DNA of 64,000 nt from JBPYFK01 sp051984675 (GTDB taxonomy: Bacteria; Actinomycetota; Actinomycetes; Mycobacteriales; Pseudonocardiaceae): contig JBPYFK010000020.1 of the NCBI GenBank assembly GCA_051984675.1, positions 186,001-250,000 on the forward strand, read 5' to 3'. Below, one piece after another: positions 15,926 through 25,013 of the stretch. Each line of letters opens with the position of its first letter. The first letter of the stretch is position 1. Both the position numbers and the translations under genes were made by a program. Under the pieces are notes generated by a model. It saw nothing but the letters and a program-made list of their open reading frames with translations. It was not told where the DNA came from and did no database searches.

Positions 15926-16897
15926 ATGCCCAGTTCGTTGATTTTCGCCGCGCTGGCCGCGGCCTGGTTGGTCATTCTGGTGCCGATGTTCGCCCGCCGC
16001 CGGCAGGAGGTCGCTCGGACCGCGGATTCAGCCCTGGCCGGTCGGGTCGTCCGTCGCGGCCGCGACCGCGCGCCGGTGACCGAGAACGCGCAAGCCAGGA
16101 ACTCACAAGCCGACGGGCTGGAGGAGGCGTTCGCCGTGCCTGACACCGACCTGGACCGCGGGGACCTGGACCGCGCGCCAGGTACCGAGACCTTCGACTA
16201 CGCCGATCCGGGGGATCTCGACGACGAGTTCGAGTGCACTGAGGACGACGATCCGCGCAGGGCTGACGGTTGGCGCCCGGTGCGCAGCGAGGACGTGCGC
16301 GCCGGGCGACGCTACCGCCCGGGTCGTGGTGGGTTCGACCCCGAAGCAGCCGCGCGGGCGGCCCGCGCCAAGTACGGCCGTAGGCAGCGGATCGTCCTCA
16401 CGATGCTGGCGGCAGCGGTGATCACCGCGATCGCCGGTCTCGTCGTCCCGGCGGCGTGGTGGGCGCACGGAGCCATCGACCTCACGCTGGCCTCCTACCT
16501 GACCTACCTGCGCCGGCAGGTCCGCATCGAGGAGGACGTGCGCCACCGCCGGCTGGCACGCATCACCGACCCCCGCGACCAGGACGAACCCGGCGACGAG
16601 CACGAGTACGAGTACGCCACGGACGAGTACGGCGACGAATACCGCGCCGACGAATTCGACGGGGACGGCGAGTTCGACCAGGACGACCTCGACGCGGACG
16701 GCCTCGACCATGCGGAGCACGAAACGGCCGAAGCCCGGCGCGAGGACACCGACGGCCGCTCGCGCGACCGGCGGCGTGCGACGGAGCCCGTGCCGCACCG
16801 CAACGCGGTCGTGGTGGAACTCGACGACGAGGACCCGGCCTTCGACGAACTCGACGAACGCACCTGGGATCCGTACCGGCGCGCGGTCGGCGAGTAA
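15926..16897 (+). CDS. glpR: Glp receptor GlpR / SepX-like membrane divisome protein
   Basis: 323 residues. One membrane helix starts at the N-terminus (SSLIFAALAAAWLVILVPMF). An acidic, Arg-rich cytoplasmic linker follows, then a second hydrophobic stretch (LTMLAAAVITAIAGLVVPAAWW, about 155-185) and a strongly acidic C-terminal tail of about 120 residues rich in Asp, Glu and Tyr. This matches the layout of the actinobacterial family named Glp receptor in Corynebacterium and SepX in Streptomyces, which tethers division proteins. A strong GGAGG precedes ATG 15926. Family assignment rests on synteny with glp and on topology. Confidence 0.75.
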   Translation: MPSSLIFAALAAAWLVILVPMFARRRQEVARTADSALAGRVVRRGRDRAPVTENAQARNSQADGLEEAFAVPDTDLDRGDLDRAPGTETFDYADPGDLDDEFECTEDDDPRRADGWRPVRSEDVRAGRRYRPGRGGFDPEAAARAARAKYGRRQRIVLTMLAAAVITAIAGLVVPAAWWAHGAIDLTLASYLTYLRRQVRIEEDVRHRRLARITDPRDQDEPGDEHEYEYATDEYGDEYRADEFDGDGEFDQDDLDADGLDHAEHETAEARREDTDGRSRDRRRATEPVPHRNAVVVELDDEDPAFDELDERTWDPYRRAVGE

Positions 16898-16973
16898 CCG
16901 CGACCGCGTGAGCCCCAGGGGGGTACACAAGAGGCTGCTGTGGGGTTGCTATGCTGCTAACCGCACACCGCAA

Positions 16974-17046
16974 GGGGCTGTAGCGCAGTTGGTAGCGCGT
17001 CTCGTTCGCATCGAGAAGGTCAGGGGTTCGATTCCCCTCAGCTCCA
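16974..17046 (+). tRNA. tRNA-Ala (anticodon CGC)
   Basis: A 73-nt cloverleaf. The acceptor stem GGGGCTG pairs with CAGCTCC, with discriminator A. The D arm is GCGC..GCGC, the anticodon stem TCTCG/CGAGA with loop TTCGCAT (anticodon CGC), and the T arm AGGGG-TTCGATT-CCCCT. CCA is not encoded. Confidence 0.95.
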
Positions 17047-17506
17047 CAAGAGATTCTGATATTGCCATGACCAGGGTTTCCACTCGGGGTCGGCGTGTTT
17101 TCCGTTCCAGTCGCCGTAAGGATGTTTGCGGCGGGCGTGCACCATCCGCACCTGGATCATGCCTCTTCTCCGGGCGCTGAGCGCCGGTGCAGGCAGGCCC
17201 GTCGAGCATTCCAGACAAGATCAGCCTGGCGCTCCCCGAAGCGGTCAACCAGGTTGCCTTCGCGATGATCGGTGACGACGTGGCGGTCACGACGGCGGTC
17301 GAAGCTGGGCAGCTCCAGGTGCCGTGTAGGCAGTTCGATCTCACCGGGCATGATCCGTCCCATGCGTGCCCGGAACGGGTGCGCACTCGACGTGTCACCG
17401 AGGACCATGCACCGTGACATCGCGCGCTGCAGGCGGCCGGCATTCCACTGTGGACGGAGTCGGGTCGGCACGGTGGTCTCAGCCGCGTCGAGCGGATGGC
17501 TGAACG
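17047..17506. other. Gene-poor region after tRNA-Ala
   Basis: 460 bp with no recognisable gene. Overlapping open frames exist (for example 17157-17510 on the minus strand), but none has convincing composition or a motif. No integrase remnant or duplicated tRNA end was recognised. Confidence 0.5.
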
Positions 17507-18412
17507 TCACCGGTAGCCGGTGGCGTCGGCTGGTTTACCGGCCTCCACCACCTCCGCTATGTACCGCCAACCGTCCGGCTGGCTGCCGTCGACGTCGGTG
17601 ACGTCGTAGATCTTCGCGAGCTGCCCGCTGTTGAGCGTCTGCCCCGAAAAGCGGGCCTTGTCCGGGTCGGCCGCCAGCGCGGCGACCGCGCGCCCGACGA
17701 AAGCCGGGGACTCCGAGATGCAGAAATGCGGTTCCTTGGCCAGCGCATCCCGCCAGTTCCGCTCAGTGACGCCAAAGTGTTCGAGCATGGCCTCCGAACG
17801 CAGCCAGCCCGGTGTCAACGCCACCGCTGTGCAGTCATGCGCTTGCGTCTCGTCCGCCTGGGCGAGGGCGAGATGGTGCGCGGCGGCCTTCGCGACGTAA
17901 AAGGCCAGCGAGGTGCCCTTGCGGAACTTCGCGTTGTACTCGGCGGTGCCGTCGGTCATCTCCACCACCAGCCCGCCGGGCCTGCGGATCAGCAGGGGCA
18001 GCAGGTAGTGGCTGGTGACGATGTGGGCGTCGATGGCCAACCGGATCATCCGCAGGCTCGCGTCCAACGAGTGCTCCCACACCGGAGCGCCCCACTCGAC
18101 GTAGCGATCACCGCCCCAGACTCCGTCGACCAGGATGTCGAGCCGACCGTGTTCCCGGTCGATGCGCTCGGCCAGGGCGCGCACCTGGTCGGGGTCGAGG
18201 TGGTCGACCCGGACGGCGACGCCGCCCGCGATCAGCTCGGCGGTGCCCTCGATCGTCTCGGAACGGTCCACTTCGGACCGCTGCCGACCCGATGTGCGTC
18301 CCGTGACGTAGACGGTCGCGCCTCGGGAGCCGAGCGCGACGGCGATGGCCCTGCTCGCACCGCGCGTTCCGCCGGCCACCAACGCCACCTTGCCAGTGAG
18401 ATCTCTGTTCAT
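17507..18412 (-). CDS. Short-chain dehydrogenase/reductase
   Basis: 301 residues from ATG 18412 (MNRDLTGKVALVAGG). The Rossmann motif GGTRGASRAIA is a slight variant of TGxxxGxG, with Ala-Ser in place of Ile-Gly. The active-site Tyr-x-x-x-Lys occurs as FYVAKAAAHHL. A long C-terminal extension includes FSGQTLNSGQLAKIYDVTD. Such classical-like SDRs usually oxidise or reduce small alcohols or ketones with NAD(P); the substrate is unknown. It lies alone between a tRNA and a VOC gene on the same strand. Confidence 0.82.
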   Translation of the reverse strand: MNRDLTGKVALVAGGTRGASRAIAVALGSRGATVYVTGRTSGRQRSEVDRSETIEGTAELIAGGVAVRVDHLDPDQVRALAERIDREHGRLDILVDGVWGGDRYVEWGAPVWEHSLDASLRMIRLAIDAHIVTSHYLLPLLIRRPGGLVVEMTDGTAEYNAKFRKGTSLAFYVAKAAAHHLALAQADETQAHDCTAVALTPGWLRSEAMLEHFGVTERNWRDALAKEPHFCISESPAFVGRAVAALAADPDKARFSGQTLNSGQLAKIYDVTDVDGSQPDGWRYIAEVVEAGKPADATGYR

Positions 18413-18476
18413 GCCGACCACCATCGCAGGGAACCCTGTCAGGTCATGGCATGGTTTCCCTGCCGGCCGCGCCCGG

Positions 18477-19271
18477 TCAGCTCGAGGGCGGAGTGAGCAC
18501 GACGAAGTCCGCGTGGGACGGGTCGAGGCACACGGCCAGACGTCCGACGCCTTCGGCGTCCGCCGGCCCCATCTGCACGCTCCCGCCGTTGCTGGTGACC
18601 TTGGCGACCGTGGCGTCACAGTCCTCGACCCGGAACACCGGGTGCCAGTACGAGCGACCACCGGTCAACGAAAGGTACTCGGCCGCCATCTGCATCATGC
18701 CGCCATGCATCTGCTCCTCGCCGGCCCCGGCCGGGATGAGAAGCGAATACGTGCCGCCGTCTCCCGGCAGCGGGGTGTCCTGGGTTCGCCATCCGAACAG
18801 GCCGCCGTAGAACTCCTTGGCCTTGGCCGAATCCGTGGTGTAGAGCTCGATCCAGGTCAGCGTGCCCGGCTGATCCACCGCCTCCAAGCCCCGCATCTCG
18901 CCCGCCTGCCAGACCGCGAACTGGCCACCGGAGGGGTCGGTGAACTGCGCAAACCGGCCCGCACTGTCGGCGTCGACCGGGGCGACCCGCACTGTGCCGC
19001 CCAGCCGCTGGACGGCTTCCGCCGCGGCGTCGGCGTCGGGAGTGTTGAAGTAGATCATCCAGGCCGAGCGGCCGCCCGCCTCGGTGAGCTGGCCGACCGC
19101 GCCGACGGCCTTGCCGTCCAGCCGAAAGATGCCGTATCCGTTGGACCCTTCCGGGCCAGCCGGCTGGAGGTGCCACCCGAACACCGCGCGGTAGAAGGCT
19201 GCCGCCGCGGCGACGTCGGGGGCACCGAGATCAAGCCAGCACGGTGAGCCGGGCACGTCAGTACTGATCAT
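18477..19271 (-). CDS. Two-domain VOC-family (glyoxalase-like) protein
   Basis: 264 residues containing two vicinal-oxygen-chelate modules: about 5-120 (CWLDLGAPDVAAAAAFYRAV to FTDPSGGQFAVWQ) and about 130-260 (LTWIELYTTDSAKAKEFYGG to VCLDPSHADFVVL). Tandem VOC proteins of this type include antibiotic-binding and 27-kDa antigen-like proteins as well as enzymes; no activity can be chosen. ATG 19271 follows GAAGGGAT at suitable spacing. It lies 64 bp upstream of, and on the same strand as, the SDR gene, so the two may be co-transcribed. Confidence 0.85.
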   Translation of the reverse strand: MISTDVPGSPCWLDLGAPDVAAAAAFYRAVFGWHLQPAGPEGSNGYGIFRLDGKAVGAVGQLTEAGGRSAWMIYFNTPDADAAAEAVQRLGGTVRVAPVDADSAGRFAQFTDPSGGQFAVWQAGEMRGLEAVDQPGTLTWIELYTTDSAKAKEFYGGLFGWRTQDTPLPGDGGTYSLLIPAGAGEEQMHGGMMQMAAEYLSLTGGRSYWHPVFRVEDCDATVAKVTSNGGSVQMGPADAEGVGRLAVCLDPSHADFVVLTPPSS

Positions 19272-19396
19272 GGTGGTTATCCCTTCAGCAGGTCCTGCGG
19301 TCAGGGTGACACCGGCCACTGACAATCGCCTGCGCTCAGTGCCCTCGTTGGTCTACGTTGATCCACTGAGGTCGAAGTCGAGAGAGGCACGCATCC

Positions 19397-19663
19397 GTGG
19401 ACGGTGGCGGCGGGCACGGCGGTGGTGACGGTGGCCATGGGGGACATGGCGGCCACGGTGGTCACTTCGCCGGACACCACTTCGGGGCGGACTCGGCGGC
19501 GGAAGGCGTTTCCAGACACTCTGGTGGTCCCGCTTCGAGAATGCGCCAATTGGTGGGACGAGGTTGCTCTGTGGCCCTCATCGCTTTCGTGGCCATCGGG
19601 GCGGCGACGGAAGCGGGCCTCCAGATCGCCGCGAGCATCCAGCATCTTCTGGAGTGGTGGTAG
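19397..19663 (+). CDS. Small Gly/His-rich protein with one membrane segment
   Basis: 88 residues from GTG 19397, with GAGAGG 9 nt upstream. The first 30 residues are Gly and His almost exclusively, with HGG repeats (GGHGGHGGHGGHF and HH). A hydrophobic stretch follows (VALIAFVAIGAATEAGLQIA). The His repeat could bind metals such as nickel or zinc, but this is inference from composition. It is not recognised as a family. It lies upstream of geosmin synthase on the same strand, 157 bp apart. The reverse strand is also open, so it could be a chance frame. Confidence 0.45.
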   Translation: MDGGGGHGGGDGGHGGHGGHGGHFAGHHFGADSAAEGVSRHSGGPASRMRQLVGRGCSVALIAFVAIGAATEAGLQIAASIQHLLEWW

Positions 19664-19819
19664 AAAACGCCCTGCACGTCCGGGTTTCGGCACCTACTGA
19701 CGAATTCACCCGATCGAACACGGAACCGCCCGGCTGGAGGTATCAGCGCGGCGGATCGGATTGCCAGGGTCTGCTACGAGCGCCGTGCCCCGAATCGGCT
19801 GAAGAGAGTAGGTACGTTC

Positions 19820-22057
19820 ATGGACGCTTTCACGCTGCCCGACTTCTACGTGCCACATCCGGCCAGGATCAACCCCCACCTGGAGCGCTCCCGCGCGCGG
19901 AGCACGGCGTGGGCTCGGCGGATGGGCATGCTCGACGCCCCCAAGCCCGGCGGTGGCGTCGTCTGGGATGAGGCGGCGCTGGCGAAGATGGACTACGCAC
20001 TGATGTGCGCCTACACCCACCCCGACTGTGACGGTCCCATGCTGGATCTGATCACCGACTGGTACGTCTGGGTGTTCTTCTTCGACGACGACTTCCTTGA
20101 GCAGTTCAAATACTCCGGCGACCTGCCGGGAGCGAAGGCGTACCTCGACCGGCTCGACGAGTTCATGCCCGCCGACGACGAGCAGCCGCCGGAACCGGAG
20201 AACCCGGCCGAGGCCGGTCTGAACGACCTGTGGCAGCGCACGGCACCATCGATGTCACCCGCGTGGCGGCGGCGGTTCCGCACCAGCACCCACAACCTGA
20301 TGGTGGAGTCGTTGTGGGAACTGGACAACATCAACCGGGGCCGGATCGCCAACCCCATCGAGTACGTGCAGATGCGGCGCAAGGTGGGCGGGGCGCCGTG
20401 GTCGGCGAACCTCGTGGAGTGCGCGGTCGGCGCGGAGGTCCCCGACAGCATCGCCGACACGCGACCGATGCGGGTGCTGACCGACACGTTCGCGGACGCG
20501 GTGCACCTGCGCAACGACCTGTTCTCCTACCAGCGTGAAGTGCGGGAAGAGGGCGAGAACTCCAACGCGATCCTCGTCTTGGAACGCTTCCTCGACTGCT
20601 CGACCCAGCAGGCGGCGGAGCTGGTCAACGACCTGCTGACGTCCCGGTTGCAGCAGTTCGAGACCACCGCGCTGGTGGAAGTTCCCGGCCTGCTCGCCGA
20701 GAACGCCCTGCCCGCGCACGAGCAGCTCGGCGTGGCCGCCTACGTCAAGGGGCTCCAGGACTGGCAGTCCGGCGGGCACGAATGGCATGCCCGGTCCAGC
20801 CGGTACATGAACAACGGAGCTGCCACCCGCCAGTCAGGTGTCCTCAGTGGACCATTCGGGCTCGGCACCTCCGCCAGCAGGCTGGCGGCGTCCACGGTCA
20901 CCCTGGGTCTGCGGCACCGGACACGGCAGCACACCCACCAGCCGTTCCAGCGAGTGGGGCATTTGCCGCCGCCCGAGCTGTACATGCCGTTCCCGTTCCG
21001 TACCAGCCCGCACCTGGACGCGGCACGGACTTACGCGATCGGTTGGGCACGGCGGATGGGCATGTTCGACTCGGTGCCCGGGTCGGACATCGGTGCGCTG
21101 TGGAACGAGCGCCGGTTCATCGGCTTCGACTTCGCGCACTGCGCGGCGATGATCCACGCTGACGCGAGCGCGGAGCAGCTCAACCTCTCCTCGGACTGGT
21201 TGGCCTGGGGAACCTACGGCGACGACTACTTCCCCGCCGTGTTCGGGACCGGCCGCAACCTGGCTGCGGCGAAGCTGTGTCACGAGCGGCTATCCGCCTT
21301 CATGCCCCTGGATGCCGGGGAAACACCGGAGCCGACCAACGCGATCGAGCGTGGTCTGGCGGACCTGTGGCGACGTACCGCAGGACCCATGACCAGGGCC
21401 GCCCGGACGCAGTTCCGCACCTCGGTGGAGGACATGACCGCGAGCTGGTTGTGGGAGCTGGGCAACCAGGCCCAGCACCGCATCCCGGACCCGGTCGACT
21501 ACATCGAGATGCGGCGCAAGACGTTCGGCTCGGACATGACGATGAGCCTGGCCCGGATCGCACACGCCGACGTCGTTGCGCCGGAGATCTACCGGACTCG
21601 GGTGATGCGCGAGTTGACCACGGCAGCGCAGGACTACTCCTGCTTCACCAACGACCTCTTCTCTTACCAGAAGGAGATCCAGTTCGAGGGCGAGGTGCAC
21701 AATCTGGTCCTGGTCGTGCGGAACTTCCTGAGCGTGGACCGGCTGCGGGCGCGGGACATCGTGGCGGACCTGATGGCTGCCCGGATGCGGCAGTTCGAGC
21801 ACGTCGTGGCGCACGAGTTGCCGGCGCTGTTCGACGAGTTCGATCTCGATGACGCGGCACGCGAAGCGCTGAACCGGCAGGTGGACGAGCTCAAGGACTG
21901 GATGTCGGGAATCCTGGAATGGCACCGCGAATGCGCGCGCTACACCGAGCCCGAACTCCAGCGCACCCGCCGCGAGCACGCCCAGCGGAGTTTCTCGTTC
22001 CTGCCGACCGGCCTGGGAACGTCGGCGGCGCGACTGGCCACGGCTAAGGGCGAGTAG
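19820..22057 (+). CDS. geoA: Geosmin synthase (germacradienol/germacrene D synthase), two-domain
   Basis: 745 residues; the family is about 725. Each half is a class I terpene cyclase domain. The N-terminal half (about 1-340) cyclises farnesyl diphosphate: its metal motif reads FFFDDDFLE (family usually DDHFLE) and its NSE triad lies in NDLFSYQREVREEGE. The C-terminal half (about 395-735) has DDYFPAVFG and NDLFSYQKEIQFEGE and converts germacradienol to geosmin. TDWYVWVFFFDD and MRRKVGGAPWSANLVE are near-invariant in the family. The gene stands alone, as geosmin synthase genes often do. The His-to-Asp change in the first motif is unusual. Confidence 0.93.
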   Translation: MDAFTLPDFYVPHPARINPHLERSRARSTAWARRMGMLDAPKPGGGVVWDEAALAKMDYALMCAYTHPDCDGPMLDLITDWYVWVFFFDDDFLEQFKYSGDLPGAKAYLDRLDEFMPADDEQPPEPENPAEAGLNDLWQRTAPSMSPAWRRRFRTSTHNLMVESLWELDNINRGRIANPIEYVQMRRKVGGAPWSANLVECAVGAEVPDSIADTRPMRVLTDTFADAVHLRNDLFSYQREVREEGENSNAILVLERFLDCSTQQAAELVNDLLTSRLQQFETTALVEVPGLLAENALPAHEQLGVAAYVKGLQDWQSGGHEWHARSSRYMNNGAATRQSGVLSGPFGLGTSASRLAASTVTLGLRHRTRQHTHQPFQRVGHLPPPELYMPFPFRTSPHLDAARTYAIGWARRMGMFDSVPGSDIGALWNERRFIGFDFAHCAAMIHADASAEQLNLSSDWLAWGTYGDDYFPAVFGTGRNLAAAKLCHERLSAFMPLDAGETPEPTNAIERGLADLWRRTAGPMTRAARTQFRTSVEDMTASWLWELGNQAQHRIPDPVDYIEMRRKTFGSDMTMSLARIAHADVVAPEIYRTRVMRELTTAAQDYSCFTNDLFSYQKEIQFEGEVHNLVLVVRNFLSVDRLRARDIVADLMAARMRQFEHVVAHELPALFDEFDLDDAAREALNRQVDELKDWMSGILEWHRECARYTEPELQRTRREHAQRSFSFLPTGLGTSAARLATAKGE

Positions 22058-22174
22058 ACGGCCTGCCCCGGTCCGTCAAGCGGGCATTTCTCACGCGTGG
22101 ATGGCCCCCGCGGTGTGATTACGTGGTTGGCAGAACGTCAAGAACACCGCAGGGGGGCCGGAAGCGAGGTCGTC

Positions 22175-22972
22175 ATGAACCGTTTCGAAGACCGGCGTGT
22201 GCTGGTCACCGGTGCCGGGTCCGGCATCGGCCAGGCCACAGCGCTGCGCCTGCTGGCCGAGGGCGCCCAGGTGGTCGGTGGCGACATCACCACCGAGGGG
22301 CTGGCGGTGACCAGCGAGCGCGCGGACGCCGACGGTTTCGGCGAGCGGTTCGAGCCGCTGGTCATCGACGTGTCCGACGAGAACTCGGTGGCCGGTGGGG
22401 TCAAGGACACGGCCGGGCGACTGGGCGGGTTGGACGTCCTGGTCAACGCCGCGGGCATCCTGCGGGCGTCGCACACGCACGACACCACGCTGGAGCAGTG
22501 GAACCGGATCATCTCCACCAACCTCACCGGGACGTTCCTGGTGACCCGGGAGGCACTGCCGGCGCTGCTGGAGTCCGGTCGCGGCGTGGTGGTCAACTTC
22601 TCCTCGACCTCCGCGAGCTTCGCCCACCCGTACATGGCGGCGTATGCGGCGAGCAAGGGCGGCATCCAGTCGTTCACGCACGCTATCGCCCTGGAATACG
22701 CCAAGCGGGGTCTGCGGGCGGTGTGCGTGGCGCCGGGAAGCATCAAGAGTGGGATCACCGATGCCACGCCCGGCTACCTGCCGGAGGACTCCGACTGGGA
22801 GCTGTTCACCAAACTGTTCCCGGTGCTGCCCGCCGGCGAGGCGACCGAGGGTGCCGGCGCGTCGATGGCCGGGCCGGAAACGGTCGCCGGGGTCATCGCC
22901 ATGCTCGCCTCCGACGACGGAGCGTTCGTCACCGGCACCGAGATCCGGGTGGACGGCGGTACGCACGCCTGA
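22175..22972 (+). CDS. Classical short-chain dehydrogenase/reductase
   Basis: 265 residues from ATG 22175, behind GAAGCGAGGT. The cofactor motif VTGAGSGIGQATA, the NAAG motif (LVNAAGILRAS), catalytic Ser in VNFSSTSAS, YAASKGG (Tyr and Lys) and a C-terminal VTGTEIRVDGGTHA are all present. Asp in GGDIT after the second strand favours NAD(H) over NADP(H). The substrate is unknown. It follows geosmin synthase by 117 bp but has no known link to geosmin synthesis. A strong terminator follows. Confidence 0.88.
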   Translation: MNRFEDRRVLVTGAGSGIGQATALRLLAEGAQVVGGDITTEGLAVTSERADADGFGERFEPLVIDVSDENSVAGGVKDTAGRLGGLDVLVNAAGILRASHTHDTTLEQWNRIISTNLTGTFLVTREALPALLESGRGVVVNFSSTSASFAHPYMAAYAASKGGIQSFTHAIALEYAKRGLRAVCVAPGSIKSGITDATPGYLPEDSDWELFTKLFPVLPAGEATEGAGASMAGPETVAGVIAMLASDDGAFVTGTEIRVDGGTHA

Positions 22973-22992
22973 CGACCCTCGCCGGCCGCATC

Positions 22993-23030
22993 AGTCCTGT
23001 TCGCGTTCATCGCGGACAGGACTCTTTTTT
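22993..23030 (+). terminator. Intrinsic terminator after the SDR gene
   Basis: AGTCCTGTTCGCG (22993-23005) and CGCGGACAGGACT (23011-23023) form a 13-bp stem with one G-T pair and a 5-nt loop, followed by CTTTTTT. Confidence 0.9.
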
Positions 23031-23236
23031 CGACACCTCCTTTCACTGTCAACCATTCGGGTATCACTTCCGGGCAATTAGCGCGTATTCATGAAACGAA
23101 TCACCCGTTGCGGTCAATAAAGCGCGCGGAAACCCGACGTCGCTGGTGAGAACTACGCGATGATGGTCGCCCGCCCACAGTGCGATCGTTCGCGGGCCCA
23201 GTCATGCATTCATCCGGCGGGCCGGAGGAGGTATTG

Positions 23237-24865
23237 ATGACGACAGGGGGGCGTGGTTCTTCCGGCGGCGGACCCCGCCACGACCGGCCGCGATCGGCCA
23301 CGTCCATCGCCGGCACGGGCAGATCCGCCGCGCGGAAGTCGACGGCCCGGCGGAAGCCGACGGCCCGGCGGAAGCCGGCCGGAGCGCGCACCTCCCTGCG
23401 AACCGGTCGTGCCGTGGTCGCGGCGGCGTCGGCGCTGGTGTTCGGGGTGGTGGGCCTTGCCTGGGGGCAATATCGCGGTGCGCTGCACACCTCGGAAGCG
23501 CTCGGCGACGGTGCACGCTCGGCCGGTGGGGAGATGAACATCCTGCTCATCGGCCTGGACAGCCGGAAGGATCAGGACGGCAACCAGCTTCCCCCCGAGG
23601 TCCTGGACCAACTGCACGCCGGTGACGGCGAAGAGGGCGGATACAACACCAACACCCTCATCCTCATGCACATCCCGGCCGGCGGGGGTCGCGCCACGGC
23701 GTTCTCGATCCCCCGGGACGACCTGGTCACCATCCCCGGCGAGCACCCCGACAAGATCAAGAAAGCCTACGGCTACGCCAAGGACAAGGCGGAGCAGCAG
23801 CTTCGCGAGCAGGGTGTCGCCGACCAGCACCAGCTCGAAACCCAGGGCCGCGACGCCGGGCGGCGCGCCACGCTGGAGGTGGTCCGCCAGCTCACCGGCG
23901 TGCCCATCGACCACTTCGCCGAGGTCAACCTCGCCGGGTTCTACGACCTCGCGTCCGCACTCGACGGCGTCGAGGTGTGCCTGAACCACCCGGTGCAGGA
24001 TCGCTACTCGGGAGCGGACTTCCCCACCGGCCGGCAGGTCCTCAACGCCTCGCAGGCGCTGTCCTTCGTGCGCCAGCGACACGGGCTGACCAACGGTGAC
24101 CTCGACCGCACCCACCGCCAGCAGGCGTTTCTGGCCTCGGTGGCCGCGAAGCTGCGCACCACCGGCACGCTCACCGACAGCGCCCGCATGCAGGGGCTGG
24201 TCCAGGTCGCGCGCAAGGACGTCGTCATCGACTCCGGCTGGGACGTGCTCAACTTCGCGCAGCAGGCGCAGAACCTCTCGGGTGGGAACATGCGGTTCCA
24301 CACGCTGCCGATCAAGGGCTACACCAAGAACGGCAGCGGGGAGGACGTCAACCTCATTGACCCGGACCAGCTCCGCGACATGGTGCGGACCGCGTTCGGC
24401 GACCAGCCCGCTCCGCTGCCCGCACCGCCGGCAACGGCCAGCACGGTCGACGTGTTCAACGGTTCTGGCACCACCGGCCTCGCCGGGCGGGTCGCGGACC
24501 TGATGGCCGGGCGGGGCTACCACCGGGGCGACGTCGACAACGCCCGGGCCGGCTCGAACTCCACCGTCGCGTACCACCCCGGGGAGCGGGCGGCCGCGTC
24601 CAAGGTCGGCGAACTGCTGGGCGGGTTGGCGCTGGTCCCAGCGCCGGACATCCCGGCCGGTCACACCCGGGTCACTCTCGGCACGGACTTCACCCTGCCG
24701 GCCACGGCCAGGCAGTCCGGGCTGTCTTCCGCGGGGCCGGACTCGGTCCTCCCTGGCTCACGTCCGGCGCAAACGACGCAGCAGGCCGCCGAGACGCCCC
24801 GGTCCGTCCCGGGCCCGGCCCCCGCTCCGGTGCCTACTTCCGAGGACGTCCCCTGCGTGGACTGA
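23237..24865 (+). CDS. LytR-CpsA-Psr (LCP) family cell-wall glycopolymer ligase
   Basis: 542 residues from ATG 23237, preceded by GGAGGAGGT. A basic N-terminus with repeated RRKPTARRKP precedes one membrane helix (VAAASALVFGVVGLAWG, about 58-75). The LCP domain (about 95-350) has NILLIGLDSR, FSIPRDDLV (Arg and Asp that bind pyrophosphate) and LSFVRQRHG. A LytR_C domain follows at about 405-480 (STVDVFNGSGTTGLAGRVAD), then a Pro-rich tail. LCP enzymes transfer wall polymers such as arabinogalactan from lipid carriers to peptidoglycan, outside the membrane. Monocistronic. Confidence 0.9.
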   Translation: MTTGGRGSSGGGPRHDRPRSATSIAGTGRSAARKSTARRKPTARRKPAGARTSLRTGRAVVAAASALVFGVVGLAWGQYRGALHTSEALGDGARSAGGEMNILLIGLDSRKDQDGNQLPPEVLDQLHAGDGEEGGYNTNTLILMHIPAGGGRATAFSIPRDDLVTIPGEHPDKIKKAYGYAKDKAEQQLREQGVADQHQLETQGRDAGRRATLEVVRQLTGVPIDHFAEVNLAGFYDLASALDGVEVCLNHPVQDRYSGADFPTGRQVLNASQALSFVRQRHGLTNGDLDRTHRQQAFLASVAAKLRTTGTLTDSARMQGLVQVARKDVVIDSGWDVLNFAQQAQNLSGGNMRFHTLPIKGYTKNGSGEDVNLIDPDQLRDMVRTAFGDQPAPLPAPPATASTVDVFNGSGTTGLAGRVADLMAGRGYHRGDVDNARAGSNSTVAYHPGERAAASKVGELLGGLALVPAPDIPAGHTRVTLGTDFTLPATARQSGLSSAGPDSVLPGSRPAQTTQQAAETPRSVPGPAPAPVPTSEDVPCVD

Positions 24866-25013
24866 ACCGGCAGCACCGCACCCTGTGACGGATGCCACGT
24901 TATCGACTGCGGCGCTTACCGGGCAGGCGATCGGTCGAAGTGAGGGCACCAGGCAGACTGGGTAGGTACGGTGCGTCGGGTAACTGGGTCAAGCGATAGG
25001 TCGAGTTGGGCAC

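Noticed and set aside
17157..17510. Minus-strand frame after tRNA-Ala, considered as an integrase or transposase remnant
   Set aside because: No catalytic motif or family resemblance was found, and no repeat of the tRNA 3' end suggests an attachment site.
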